Of a stretch of 64,000 bases of DNA, positions 20,503-28,495 are shown piece after piece. Both the position numbers and the translations under genes were made by a program. Below the pieces are notes generated by a model. It worked only from the letters and a program-made list of their open reading frames with translations, was not told where the DNA came from and did not search any database. The stretch lies in the NCBI GenBank assembly GCA_902506565.1, contig LR732703.1, positions 684,030-748,029 on the forward strand, given 5' to 3'. Position 1 is the stretch's first letter, and every line of letters starts with the position of its first letter. This stretch comes from Burkholderiales bacterium 8X (GTDB taxonomy: Bacteria; Pseudomonadota; Gammaproteobacteria; Burkholderiales; Burkholderiaceae_C).

Positions 20503-21405
20503 ATGCGCGGTTCCGAGTTCGCCGAGTTGAAGGCCTTCGCCGCAGTGGTCGAGCGAGCGAGCTTCGCGCGAGCGGCCGAACACCTGGGTCTTTCGCCGTC
20601 GGCGCTCAGCCAGACCATCCGCCTGCTCGAAGAACGGCTCGAAGCGCGCCTGCTCAATCGCACGACCCGCAGCGTGGCGCCCACATCGGCCGGCGCGCAG
20701 CTGTACGCACGCATCGCGCCGCTTCTGCGCGAGATGGCCGAGGCGGTCGAAGAAGCCAGGTCGGCCGGCGGCCAGACGCGCGGCGTGCTGCGCATCAACA
20801 CGCTCGCAATGGCCGTTCCGCAGCTGATCGTCCCGCGCCTCGGCCGCTTCCATGCCGCGCATCCCGGCGTGGTGCTCGACATCGTCGTGGACAACGGATT
20901 GAGCGACATCGTGGCGGGCGGTTTCGATGCCGGCATCCGCGTCGGTGGTCGGCTCGAGAAGGACGTGATCGCCGTGCGCCTCACGCCCGACCTCGAGATG
21001 ATCGCGGTGGCTTCGCCCGAGTACCTTCGGGCTCGCGGCACGCCGCGTTCGCCGGCCGATCTGCACCGTCATGCCTGCATCAACTGGCGGCTTCGAGCCG
21101 ATGGGAGCGCTTGGCGCTGGGTCTTCGAGAAGCGCGGCAAGCGCAGCGAAGTGGCGGTGGAGGGTCCGTTGATCACCAACGATCCGGAGGTCGGTCTCGC
21201 GGGCGCGCTGCAAGGTCTGGGCATCGCCTATGTGTTGGATCCGAGGCATGTCGACGAGTGCCTGGCCAGTGGTCGGCTGGTGCAGGTGCTGGCAGATTGG
21301 TCGATCGCGCGGCCCGGGATGTTTCTCTATCACCCGAGCCGCCATCGGACTCCGGCAGCGCTGCGGGCCTTCATCGACTGCCTGCTGGATCGCGATCGAT
21401 CCTGA
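20503..21405 (+). CDS. LysR-family transcriptional regulator
   Basis: A 300-residue regulator. The N-terminal helix-turn-helix is typical ('LKAFAAVVERASFARAAEHLGLSPSALSQTI' in two halves, residues 5-36). The effector domain has 'RGVLRINTLAMAVPQLIVPRL' and 'ASPEYLRARGTP'. It is divergent from the NTF2-like/SDR pair across 99 bp that contain an AT-richer stretch (about 20447-20480), so it probably controls that pair. The stop lies only 6 bp from the convergent MFS gene. Confidence 0.92.
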   Translation: MRGSEFAELKAFAAVVERASFARAAEHLGLSPSALSQTIRLLEERLEARLLNRTTRSVAPTSAGAQLYARIAPLLREMAEAVEEARSAGGQTRGVLRINTLAMAVPQLIVPRLGRFHAAHPGVVLDIVVDNGLSDIVAGGFDAGIRVGGRLEKDVIAVRLTPDLEMIAVASPEYLRARGTPRSPADLHRHACINWRLRADGSAWRWVFEKRGKRSEVAVEGPLITNDPEVGLAGALQGLGIAYVLDPRHVDECLASGRLVQVLADWSIARPGMFLYHPSRHRTPAALRAFIDCLLDRDRS

Positions 21406-21411
21406 TGATCC

Positions 21412-22719
21412 TCAGGGCCGCGCGACTCGCCAGCGCAGCCAGACCAGCACGGCCATCAACACGATCGCAGACCCCGCGAGCGAGGCATGGATGCCGAGCG
21501 CGCTCCCGCCGAGCCCGACGGTCAGGCCGGCGAACGACCGCAGCCCGAGCGCCGACATGTTGTAGAGACCGATGACCCGGCCGCGCGATGCGGCGGGCGC
21601 GTTGAGCTGCACCAATGACTGCGCCATCGAGCTGAACGCGAGCTCGCAGATGCCCGCGACGAACAGCAGCACGAGTGCCAGCGGGTAGCTGTGCGAGATC
21701 GCGAATCCGGCCAGCGCGCCGCACCAGGCGATCGCGAAGCCGATGGCAAGGCCGGGCGTCGCGGCGATGCCGCCGCGACTTTCCAGCAGCACGCCCGCGA
21801 GCAGCGCACCGGCTGCATCCGCTGCGAGCAGCATGCTGTACGTGGTGCCGGGATCGCCGTGACCGAGGTCGTTCGCAAAGGCCGGCATCAGGGCCTGGTA
21901 GCTGTTCGCCACGAAGAAGGAGGCGAGGCCGGCCAAGAGGATCATCGAGCTGACCAGCCGGTTCGAGCGCACCTCGCGGAGGGTCTGCCAGATGTCCTTG
22001 AAGCCGCGCACCGCCCGAGGTGGCGCGGTGGGCGCACTTCGGAAGCGCGGGCCGTACGGCGCACGCCAGAGCCAGAGCAGCCCCGGCAGGTAGAACAGCA
22101 TGTTCCAGACGAGACCCCAGCGCGGGCCGGCGGTCAGCATGATCGCGCCGCCGACCGCGGGACCGACCAGGAGGCCCAGGTAGCGCGACGTCGCGAGCAA
22201 GCGAACGCCGCTCGGCAATTGCTCGCGTGGCAGCACGTCGTGCAGCAGCACCTGGGTCGCGCCTTGCCAGAAGACACCGGCACATCCGTGCAGCACCAGC
22301 AGCACCATGGCATGCCAGATCTGCAGGGTGTCCGTGATGAAGAGCCAGGCCCATGCGCCCGAAGCCAGTGCGAAGAGAGCGAGGCCGAACTGGATCATGC
22401 GGCGCGGATCGATGCGGTCGGTGAGGGCGCCGACCGGCAACGAGAACAGCAGGAACGGCAGCCAGTGCGACACCACCGCGAAGCCGGCGAGCGCCGGCGA
22501 CTGGAACTTCTGGAACACCATCCAGTAGCTGATGACGTGCTCGACGTTGTCGGCCATCATCGCGAGGAAATAGGTGCCGACCAGCCAGCGGTAGCCGGGA
22601 TGGTGGAGGGCGGCGAAGGACCTGGGCGGCGGTGGTGTCGAGCCGCTCGGTGCGGCGGGGGTGTCGGCCCCGGTGCTTGGATGAGGAGAGGGATCGGGCA
22701 TGGAGACCGAGCATGCCAT
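21412..22719 (-). CDS. Major facilitator superfamily transporter
   Basis: A 435-residue inner-membrane carrier with about 12 hydrophobic segments after a proline-rich cytoplasmic N-terminus (residues 7-35, 'PDPSPHPSTG...APSGSTPPPPRS'). The inter-helix motif 'GALTDRIDPRRMI' between helices 2 and 3 matches the MFS loop. The layout resembles the EntS/enterobactin-exporter-like MFS group, but the substrate is unknown. The start could instead be Met-7 (22701). It converges on the LysR gene and shows no obvious operon partner; the next gene on the strand begins 94 bp upstream. Confidence 0.85.
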   Translation of the reverse strand: MACSVSMPDPSPHPSTGADTPAAPSGSTPPPPRSFAALHHPGYRWLVGTYFLAMMADNVEHVISYWMVFQKFQSPALAGFAVVSHWLPFLLFSLPVGALTDRIDPRRMIQFGLALFALASGAWAWLFITDTLQIWHAMVLLVLHGCAGVFWQGATQVLLHDVLPREQLPSGVRLLATSRYLGLLVGPAVGGAIMLTAGPRWGLVWNMLFYLPGLLWLWRAPYGPRFRSAPTAPPRAVRGFKDIWQTLREVRSNRLVSSMILLAGLASFFVANSYQALMPAFANDLGHGDPGTTYSMLLAADAAGALLAGVLLESRGGIAATPGLAIGFAIAWCGALAGFAISHSYPLALVLLFVAGICELAFSSMAQSLVQLNAPAASRGRVIGLYNMSALGLRSFAGLTVGLGGSALGIHASLAGSAIVLMAVLVWLRWRVARP

Positions 22720-22813
22720 GTCGCCTCGCCTGGCGTCGGTGGTCCACGCCTCGCGGCATTGCAGGCAGCGTCTTGAAGAGATCAGCTCATCGACGGCCGA
22801 CTCTGACGACGCT

Positions 22814-23155
22814 TCAAGTTCGCGGCCCGCTCGCCATCGAAGCTCGAAGCGATGCCCGCCGGCGTGCGGCGATCACCGTGACCATCGCGCAGCAGACCAG
22901 GTTGATGATCGAAATCGCGGTGAAGAAGGTGTCTCGCACGACCAGGGCGCCGTAGAGGGTCGCGCTGAGGTTGGCCACGACCCACGATCCCCAGGTCAGG
23001 AGCGAGACCGAACGGGCACCGTCGCGGCAGCGCCAGACCACGACGATCTGCGGAATGTAGGTGACGAGCCGCGCGGCATTGGTGATGACGTAGAGCCAGG
23101 CGATCGCGGAGCCGAGCATGCCGAACGGCAGGCCGTGCAGGTCGACGGGGCTCAT
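22814..23155 (-). CDS. PQ-loop/SemiSWEET-like small membrane protein
   Basis: A 113-residue protein with three hydrophobic segments (about residues 13-30, 47-67 and 73-95). The motif 'ARLVTYIPQIVVVWRC' contains the Pro-Gln pair of PQ-loop proteins, followed by 'ARSVSLLTWGSWVVANL', as in SemiSWEET half-transporters. One three-helix bundle would dimerise to make a small-solute channel or carrier. This is a fold-level call only and no substrate can be given. The 189 bp between it and the histidine-kinase stop hold no gene I can support. Confidence 0.62.
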   Translation of the reverse strand: MSPVDLHGLPFGMLGSAIAWLYVITNAARLVTYIPQIVVVWRCRDGARSVSLLTWGSWVVANLSATLYGALVVRDTFFTAISIINLVCCAMVTVIAARRRASLRASMASGPRT

Positions 23156-23344
23156 CTCAGGCGGCGACGTTCGGAGTGGACGGGGACTTGCAGGAAGGCA
23201 TGGTCTCGAGATTCGTTATGAAGTGTGGCCTGCATGCTAGGGGCGCGCTTCGGACAGCGGAATGCCGCATCCGCGAGTGGCCATACCGTGAAAGCGGTAC
23301 GCGCTGGGTCACGTGCAGCGCGCCCCTCGGGCGCCGCGGCCCGC

Positions 23345-25450
23345 TCAGCCGCTCCAGCCGGACGGCAGCGGCATGCGCAGCCGCACCTGCGTGCCGACTG
23401 GCCGATCGGCGACCTGCAGGCTGCCTTCGAGTTGCCGCGCGCGTGTTTGCATGTTCTGCAGGCCGCGTCCGCCCGTGGTCCGGGAGGGCGCCCAACCGCG
23501 CCCGTCGTCCTCGATCTCCAGGTGGAGCTCGTCGCCGCTTCGCGCAAGCGCGATGCGTACTTGGCTTGCACCGGCGTGCTTGAGCACGTTGGTCAGGGCT
23601 TCTTGCGCAATGCGCAGCAGCGCCAGCGCGGATTGCGGCGGCAGGGTCAGCGTCCAGTCGGGCAGGTCGACCCGCCAATGCGAGCGCAGGTGCGCCTCGT
23701 CCAGCTGCGCCTGCCAGCGATAGCGGAAGTTGCCGAACACGGTGCGAAAGTCATGGTCGTCCGGCGTGAGAGCGTCCAGCGCCAGCCGCATGTCGCCGAT
23801 GCAGGCACGCAGCGTGTCGGCGATCTGGATGTTGTCGAGCGCACCGCGTTCGACTCGCATCAGCGACGTGAAAAGCCGGGAACCGAGGCCGTCGTGGATC
23901 TCTCGCATGATGAGCTGACGCTCTTCCGCGACCGCGTTCTGCTGCTGCATGGCGGCCAGGCGCTCGAAGTTGGCGGCCAGGTGGCGCTCCCGATCGGCGA
24001 CGCGCTGCTCGAGTTCGGCATTGACCTGCTCGAGCCCGCCCAGCGCACGCACGAAGCGGGTCGCGAGCACCACGCCCATGGCGAGGAGCAGCAGGTTCGC
24101 GCCCTGGTGCAGCAGGAACAGTCGCTGGGTCCACCAATCCGCCGGCAGGAGTCGGGCGAGCGGCAGGTCCCAGGCGATGGCGTAGTCGTGTACGCCTGCA
24201 AGAACCGCCAACACCAGCGCAACCGGCACGATCGCGGCCTCGGGTGTGCGCCGACGCAGCACATGGACGATCGCCAGCACGAAGATCGCGGCGCCGACCG
24301 GCATCAAGCCGCCGGTCCACCACTGGTTGATGGCCGACTCGGCGTCTTCGCCGGCGACCAGCAAGGCGATCGGCCCGGACGCACCGTAGGCGAGCAGTGC
24401 CAGCTCGATGCGTGGCCGATATCGCTCCCAGCGGGCCCAGCCAAGCTTCGAATCGCTTGTGCTTGTGCTTGTGCTTGTGCTTGTGCTTGTGCTTGTGCTT
24501 GTGCTTGTGCTTGTGCCTGCCCGCGGCTCGCCCGCGACCAGCCGCATCGCGAAGATCGCCATCGCGATGATGAAGCCGCCGGTGGCGGCAAGATAGCCGG
24601 CCCGCCAGGCCACCCAGTTCGAAGCCGGCACCACCTCGACCACGAAGGTCAGCGTGCGCAGCCCCCACAGCACGGCCGCTGCGCCGAAGATGCCGTAGAG
24701 CACCTCGCTCCGGCGCCAGCGCCAGATCCCCAGCACGAAGGCCGCCACCAGCATGCAGACCACGACCGTGATCTGCGCGGTGGTGCGCACCCAGAAGCTG
24801 CGCCGCTCGAAGGCCGGGCGCAGTTGTGCATCGGGCCCGACCCGGATGCGCGGCATGTGGCGCTGGGCGCCATCGAAGGAAGGCGGGGACCGGATCGCCA
24901 GCGTGTTGGCGCCGGCCTGGAGCAAGGCCGGCGGCAGCGCGACCAGGTGCGGGCGCTCCCAGCGTACATGATGGGTCTCGTCGCTTTCGCGGATGCTGGC
25001 CACGTGCCGACCGTTGAGCCAGACCTGTCCGCCCGCGTACAGGTAAGGCAGGTAGACCGCCCAGGGCTGCGCATCGGCGGAAAGGGCAGGTGCCTCGAAG
25101 ACGGTGCGGTACCAGTACGCATGAATGGCCGCATGGCCGGCCAGCTCCGCCTTGTCGCTGGATGGCGGACGATCGGGCAGGGCAATGTTTGAGGTCCAGG
25201 CCGCATCGGCCGCCGGCGGAACGAGGCTGTCGCTGCGCAGGCGATCCATCTCGTGCACCCACTCAGCCGCAGGTGCCTGGCTCGTGAACGACTTCGGTGC
25301 GGAAGAGGTGGCAGCGGCGACAGACGCGCCCGACCAAAGCGCCGCCAACAGCAGCCAACAAACGGACAGCACGCGCCAGGCCGCTCTATCGAGGAGCCGT
25401 GCGGCGATGGGCGCGCCAGCCAGATCGGAAGGACCGCCCGCCGTGTTCAA
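23345..25450 (-). CDS. NarL-type sensor histidine kinase with extracytoplasmic sensing domain
   Basis: A 701-residue membrane sensor kinase. Order: signal or first membrane helix (about 25-47), a periplasmic galactose-binding-like domain (about 60-215, 'VWLNGRHVASI'), several membrane helices (about 225-465), a short coiled coil, a HisKA_3 dimer domain with phospho-histidine motif 'REIHDGLGSRL' (about residue 513), and an ATPase domain ('EALTNVLKHAG', 'DDGRGW', 'GGRGLQNM'). The start appears to be TTG 25450, overlapping the response-regulator stop as TTGA; no in-frame ATG serves. A (Thr-Ser)10 tract at residues about 312-332 comes from a hexanucleotide repeat. The signal sensed is unknown. 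Confidence 0.87.
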   Translation of the reverse strand: MNTAGGPSDLAGAPIAARLLDRAAWRVLSVCWLLLAALWSGASVAAATSSAPKSFTSQAPAAEWVHEMDRLRSDSLVPPAADAAWTSNIALPDRPPSSDKAELAGHAAIHAYWYRTVFEAPALSADAQPWAVYLPYLYAGGQVWLNGRHVASIRESDETHHVRWERPHLVALPPALLQAGANTLAIRSPPSFDGAQRHMPRIRVGPDAQLRPAFERRSFWVRTTAQITVVVCMLVAAFVLGIWRWRRSEVLYGIFGAAAVLWGLRTLTFVVEVVPASNWVAWRAGYLAATGGFIIAMAIFAMRLVAGEPRAGTSTSTSTSTSTSTSTSTSTSDSKLGWARWERYRPRIELALLAYGASGPIALLVAGEDAESAINQWWTGGLMPVGAAIFVLAIVHVLRRRTPEAAIVPVALVLAVLAGVHDYAIAWDLPLARLLPADWWTQRLFLLHQGANLLLLAMGVVLATRFVRALGGLEQVNAELEQRVADRERHLAANFERLAAMQQQNAVAEERQLIMREIHDGLGSRLFTSLMRVERGALDNIQIADTLRACIGDMRLALDALTPDDHDFRTVFGNFRYRWQAQLDEAHLRSHWRVDLPDWTLTLPPQSALALLRIAQEALTNVLKHAGASQVRIALARSGDELHLEIEDDGRGWAPSRTTGGRGLQNMQTRARQLEGSLQVADRPVGTQVRLRMPLPSGWSG
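24455..24516. repeat. Coding hexanucleotide tandem repeat (GCTTGT)10
   Basis: Ten uninterrupted copies of GCTTGT on the plus strand (ACAAGC on the coding strand), plus two bases of an eleventh. It encodes an alternating Thr-Ser run in a loop between membrane helices of the histidine kinase. The unit length is a multiple of three, so copy-number change would alter loop length without breaking the frame. Confidence 0.97.
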
Positions 25451-26115
25451 AGCAGGCCCAACTGGCCCGCCTCGTACACCGCCTCGCCACGCGAGTGCAC
25501 CGCGAGCTTGCGGTAGATCTTCTTGACGTGAGCGACCACCGTATGCGGCGAAATGTCCAGCAGCTCGCCGATGGTCTCGAAGCTCAGGCCCTTGGCGGCC
25601 AGGCGCAGCAGCTCGGTCTCGCGCTCGGTCAGCGGTGATTCGCGCTTGCGGGTGGTGGCTGGAGGCTCGTCCATGGTCGAGTCGGAAGGGCGCATCGCGA
25701 CCCGGAAGCGCGACAGCACTCGCCGCGCGATCGCCGGGCTGATCGGCGCTCCGCCTTCGCGCATCTCGTGGATGCCGGCCACGATGCGTTCGGCGGTCGC
25801 GTCCTTGAGCAGGTAGCCGGTGGCGCCCGCCTCGATCGAGCCGACCACGTGCTCGTCGTCGCCGAACATCGTGATCACCAGGGCATCGCAGCCCGGCGCC
25901 TCGGCACGCGCATGACGGATCACCTCGATGCCGCTCAGGTCGGGCAGCCCCAGGTCGACCAGCAACACGTCCGCGCCCTGCGCATCCAGCAAGGCGCAGC
26001 CGGCGCGGCCGGTGGCGACGGCGCCGACCAGCACGAGCGACGGGTCGCCCAGCACCGCGTTGGCAAAACGGCGCAGGAATTCCGGCTCGTCCTCGACGAT
26101 CAAGACTCGGGTCAT
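25447..26115 (-). CDS. NarL/FixJ-family response regulator
   Basis: A 222-residue DNA-binding response regulator. The receiver domain (residues 1-120) has the acidic pair in 'IVEDEPEF', the phospho-acceptor Asp in 'VLLVDLGLPDLSG' (about 54), Thr in 'VITMFG' and Lys in 'GYLLKDATAE'. The LuxR-type HTH (about 155-215) reads 'LTERETELLRLAAKGLSFETIGELLDIS' in two halves, then 'HTVVAHVKKIYRKL'. It is translated just before, and coupled to, the kinase gene (TTGA overlap). It diverges from the ModA-like lipoprotein gene across 138 bp and may regulate it, but no binding site was identified. Confidence 0.94.
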   Translation of the reverse strand: MTRVLIVEDEPEFLRRFANAVLGDPSLVLVGAVATGRAGCALLDAQGADVLLVDLGLPDLSGIEVIRHARAEAPGCDALVITMFGDDEHVVGSIEAGATGYLLKDATAERIVAGIHEMREGGAPISPAIARRVLSRFRVAMRPSDSTMDEPPATTRKRESPLTERETELLRLAAKGLSFETIGELLDISPHTVVAHVKKIYRKLAVHSRGEAVYEAGQLGLL

Positions 26116-26253
26116 CACGGTATCCGGAGAAAGCCCCGGGAACAGGGCGGGTGACAAGGCATGCCGCCGCATTGTGCGTGGAGCACTGGCCATTCGCCAT
26201 AGCGCCTTCGCGCTATCGCCGTGACGCGGCATGATCCGGATTTTGGAGGCGCC

Positions 26254-27060
26254 ATGGCAACTGCAACATTCTTCACTCGCCGCCTGGCGATTCTGGCCAG
26301 CGCCGTGGCGCTGGCGGGTTGCGCCGGCTTCGGCGCGCGACCCGCTGCGGTCGACATCCATGTCATGACCTCCGGCGGATTCACGGCCGCGTACAACGAT
26401 CTTCGTCCGGATTTCGAGAAACGCTCGGGCTACGCGGTGAAGACGGCTTATGGCGCTTCGATGGGCAATGCGTCCGACTCCATTCCCAGCCGACTCGGTC
26501 GCGGCGAGCCGGCGGACGTCGTCATCCTTGCGCGGTCGGCGCTCGACGCCCTGGTCAAGGATGGCAAGGTGGTCGCGGGTAGCCAGGTCGACCTGGTGCG
26601 TTCGTCGATCGGGCTGGCTGTCAAAAAGGGTGCGCCACGGCCCGACATCTCGACCGTCGACGCGCTGAAGCGCACCTTGCTGGCAGCGCCTTCCATCGCT
26701 TATTCGGCCAGCGCGAGCGGCACCTACTTCGAAGGCGAGATGCTGAAGAACCTTGGCATCGAAGCCGAGGTCAAGCCGAAGAGCCGCCGCATCCTGAGCG
26801 AGCGGGTCGGCACGGTGGTGGCGCGCGGCGACGCGGCATTGGGGCTGCAGCAGGTGAGCGAGCTGCTGCCGATCGAGGGGATCGACTACATCGGGCCCTT
26901 GCCCGGGAATGTGCAACGCGTCACTGTCTTTTCGGCAGGCATTGCGACGGCTTCGAAGCAACCCGCCGCGGCTGCCGAACTGATCCGGTTCCTGGCTTCG
27001 CCGAGCGCGGCACCGGCTATCGAAAAAACGGGGCTGGAGCCGGTGACCGGCGTGCGATGA
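26254..27060 (+). CDS. ModA-like periplasmic substrate-binding lipoprotein
   Basis: A 268-residue exported protein with a lipoprotein signal (lipobox 'LAGC', Cys about 23) followed by a molybdate-binding-protein-like fold: 'DIHVMTSGGFTAAYNDLRPDFEKRSG', 'PADVVILARSALDALVKDG' and 'SASGTYFEGEMLKNLGI'. ATG 26254 is preferred because GGAGG lies 5 bp upstream; an upstream GTG frame at 26221 adds 11 residues without support. No ABC permease or ATPase follows, so it may be an orphan binding or sensory protein. Its neighbour across the divergent promoter is the two-component system. The ligand is unknown. Confidence 0.85.
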   Translation: MATATFFTRRLAILASAVALAGCAGFGARPAAVDIHVMTSGGFTAAYNDLRPDFEKRSGYAVKTAYGASMGNASDSIPSRLGRGEPADVVILARSALDALVKDGKVVAGSQVDLVRSSIGLAVKKGAPRPDISTVDALKRTLLAAPSIAYSASASGTYFEGEMLKNLGIEAEVKPKSRRILSERVGTVVARGDAALGLQQVSELLPIEGIDYIGPLPGNVQRVTVFSAGIATASKQPAAAAELIRFLASPSAAPAIEKTGLEPVTGVR

Positions 27061-27386
27061 ACGGTGGTCTGGGAGCAAGGCTTGCGAGTACGCAAATCTT
27101 TGGATGCATCGACTAGGAAATCACTCTCAATTAATACGCTAACGCCTTGCCGTTGTCGAGTTGATTCGGTTGAACGTTTGCCAATCGAATGGGCCGTTCA
27201 ATCAAACGAATGCCGTTAGCGTATTACTAACAATCATCTTCGCTTGAGTCTTAGTAAAGACACTGTGGTCTCGCGGAGTGAGGCGGATCGCTCTGCCAGA
27301 GCAATGTTGGCTTGGCTTTGCGTGCGAGAACCGAGCACTGACGTAGACACCGGGGTCTTCCCGATTCGGCTCCAGGACGCAGCGCT
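27061..27386. other. Low-GC intergenic stretch beside the TIR-STING gene
   Basis: These 326 bp between two gene ends hold no coding frame I can support. Base composition is visibly more AT-rich than the surrounding genome, matching the adjacent TIR-STING gene rather than the flanking housekeeping-like genes. The only clear structure is the large inverted repeat at 27132-27226. Confidence 0.7.
27132..27226. repeat. Large imperfect hairpin with 13-bp perfect outer arms
   Basis: The outer arms TAATACGCTAACG (27132-27144) and CGTTAGCGTATTA (27214-27226) are exact reverse complements. Inside them, GGTTGAACG and CGTTCAATC nearly pair, as do GATTCG and CGAAT. The 95-bp element could be a strong mRNA hairpin 3' of the TIR-STING gene, a recombination site or a mobile-element remnant. 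It is not a simple terminator because no T-run follows. Confidence 0.8.
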
Positions 27387-28394
27387 TTACCTTGGAATGA
27401 ATTCGCTCAAGTACCTGTACTTGACGCTGCTTTCCCAAATCGGATTTTCGCTGAGCAGAAACCTGAGCGTTCTTTCAAAGTTGGCGATCTCTCGCTTCTC
27501 TGCCAGGAGATGCTTGTCATCCTTACCAATGTGCGTACTGGGAAATATCTTCTGGATGGCGCGTCGGGCGGATTTCATCGTGGTGGGCACGTCGAACAGT
27601 TCCAGATGATCGGAGTCGTTCGAGCCCAGCTTCGATTGGATGTAAAAGGGAAAGTCTCTCAGCGCACCCGACGAGCCAGGGTCGCTGGTGACCGTCACCT
27701 GCTTCAATCCCTTGATGAGGCTTTTCAAGGTCGTCAGTTCAACCAGCTTAAGGTCGTCGGGGATGATGATGTTCAAGGTGAATGTCTTGTACCTGACTTG
27801 CGTCGGGCTCTTGTCCTGATTCGCCAACTGAATCGTCAGCGGTTGGTAATTGTCGAGTTGGTCCAATACCCGTGAGAGGAAATTCTCGAAGTATCCGATT
27901 GCCAAAGCCGTAGAGGGCAGTTGACTGAACTCGACGGTATTCGCATGACGACGCAATATCTCGTTCACGATCGCGTTGCTCGTCCGAGCGAAGGATCGGT
28001 CCAACTTGCCTTCACTCGTCAGTTTGAACCTGTTGAAATGAATGCCAAGAAGATCCGAGGGAATGCGTAACGTATCCTGGACCAATGCGTAGGAACGCTT
28101 GGGCCCCAGGCGGCCGAGGAATAATCCGTACTCGAACAGAACGTTGTCGCGGACACTGGCATGAGTTTGATCCCGGCTTGTTGTCGTGTCGTCCGAAGTG
28201 AAGATCAGGATTGCAAACTCATAGAGGCTGGAGGCGGTCAAAAGCGATTCGAGATAGGCACTGCCCTGCCCGAAAACCTGCCCACCGTTCCAGATGTCGA
28301 CAACTGCCTTGCTGCCGAATTTCTTTTTGATGGTCTCGGCGATGGCGAGGCCCTCGGAAGAAGAACCAATGAAGACGGTTGGTCGGTTGTCCAT
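27387..28394 (-). CDS. Probable TIR-STING (Cap12-like) cyclic-dinucleotide-responsive immune effector
   Basis: A 335-residue protein. Residues about 5-125 match the Cap12/Pycsar-type TIR fold: 'TVFIGSSSEGLAIAETI', 'DIWNGGQVFGQG' and 'RDNVLFEYGLFLGRLG', with E88 as the expected NADase glutamate. Residues about 160-332 resemble the prokaryotic STING domain ('ALAIGYFENFLSRVL', 'NIIIPDDLKLVEL', 'FDVPTTMKSARRAI'). In CBASS defence such proteins bind a cyclic dinucleotide, oligomerise and destroy NAD. No CD-NTase gene lies in this window. Codon use and base composition are AT-richer than the neighbours, suggesting horizontal acquisition. Met-28394 is chosen; 28427 is possible. TIR is firm; STING is probable. 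Confidence 0.75.
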   Translation of the reverse strand: MDNRPTVFIGSSSEGLAIAETIKKKFGSKAVVDIWNGGQVFGQGSAYLESLLTASSLYEFAILIFTSDDTTTSRDQTHASVRDNVLFEYGLFLGRLGPKRSYALVQDTLRIPSDLLGIHFNRFKLTSEGKLDRSFARTSNAIVNEILRRHANTVEFSQLPSTALAIGYFENFLSRVLDQLDNYQPLTIQLANQDKSPTQVRYKTFTLNIIIPDDLKLVELTTLKSLIKGLKQVTVTSDPGSSGALRDFPFYIQSKLGSNDSDHLELFDVPTTMKSARRAIQKIFPSTHIGKDDKHLLAEKREIANFERTLRFLLSENPIWESSVKYRYLSEFIPR

Positions 28395-28495
28395 CGCATG
28401 AGCCCATTGCTGAGTAGGAGGGCCCATCCTGCATTGATCCGGCGCGGCATGCAATCGAAATGCACGTGCCTCAATTTAGAACCTCGACCAAACCC

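Noticed and set aside
24455-24516. CRISPR-like or regulatory tandem repeat
   Set aside because: The unit is six bases with no spacers and lies in frame inside a conserved kinase gene, so it is a coding microsatellite.
23345-26200. A single 951-residue fusion protein covering kinase and regulator region
   Set aside because: The upstream third is the response-regulator gene read in the wrong frame; the real kinase begins at about 25450.
27132-27226. Integron attC site beside the TIR-STING gene
   Set aside because: The inner ends read GTTAGCG rather than the GTTRRRY core, the outer arms extend too symmetrically, and no second site flanks the other side of the gene.
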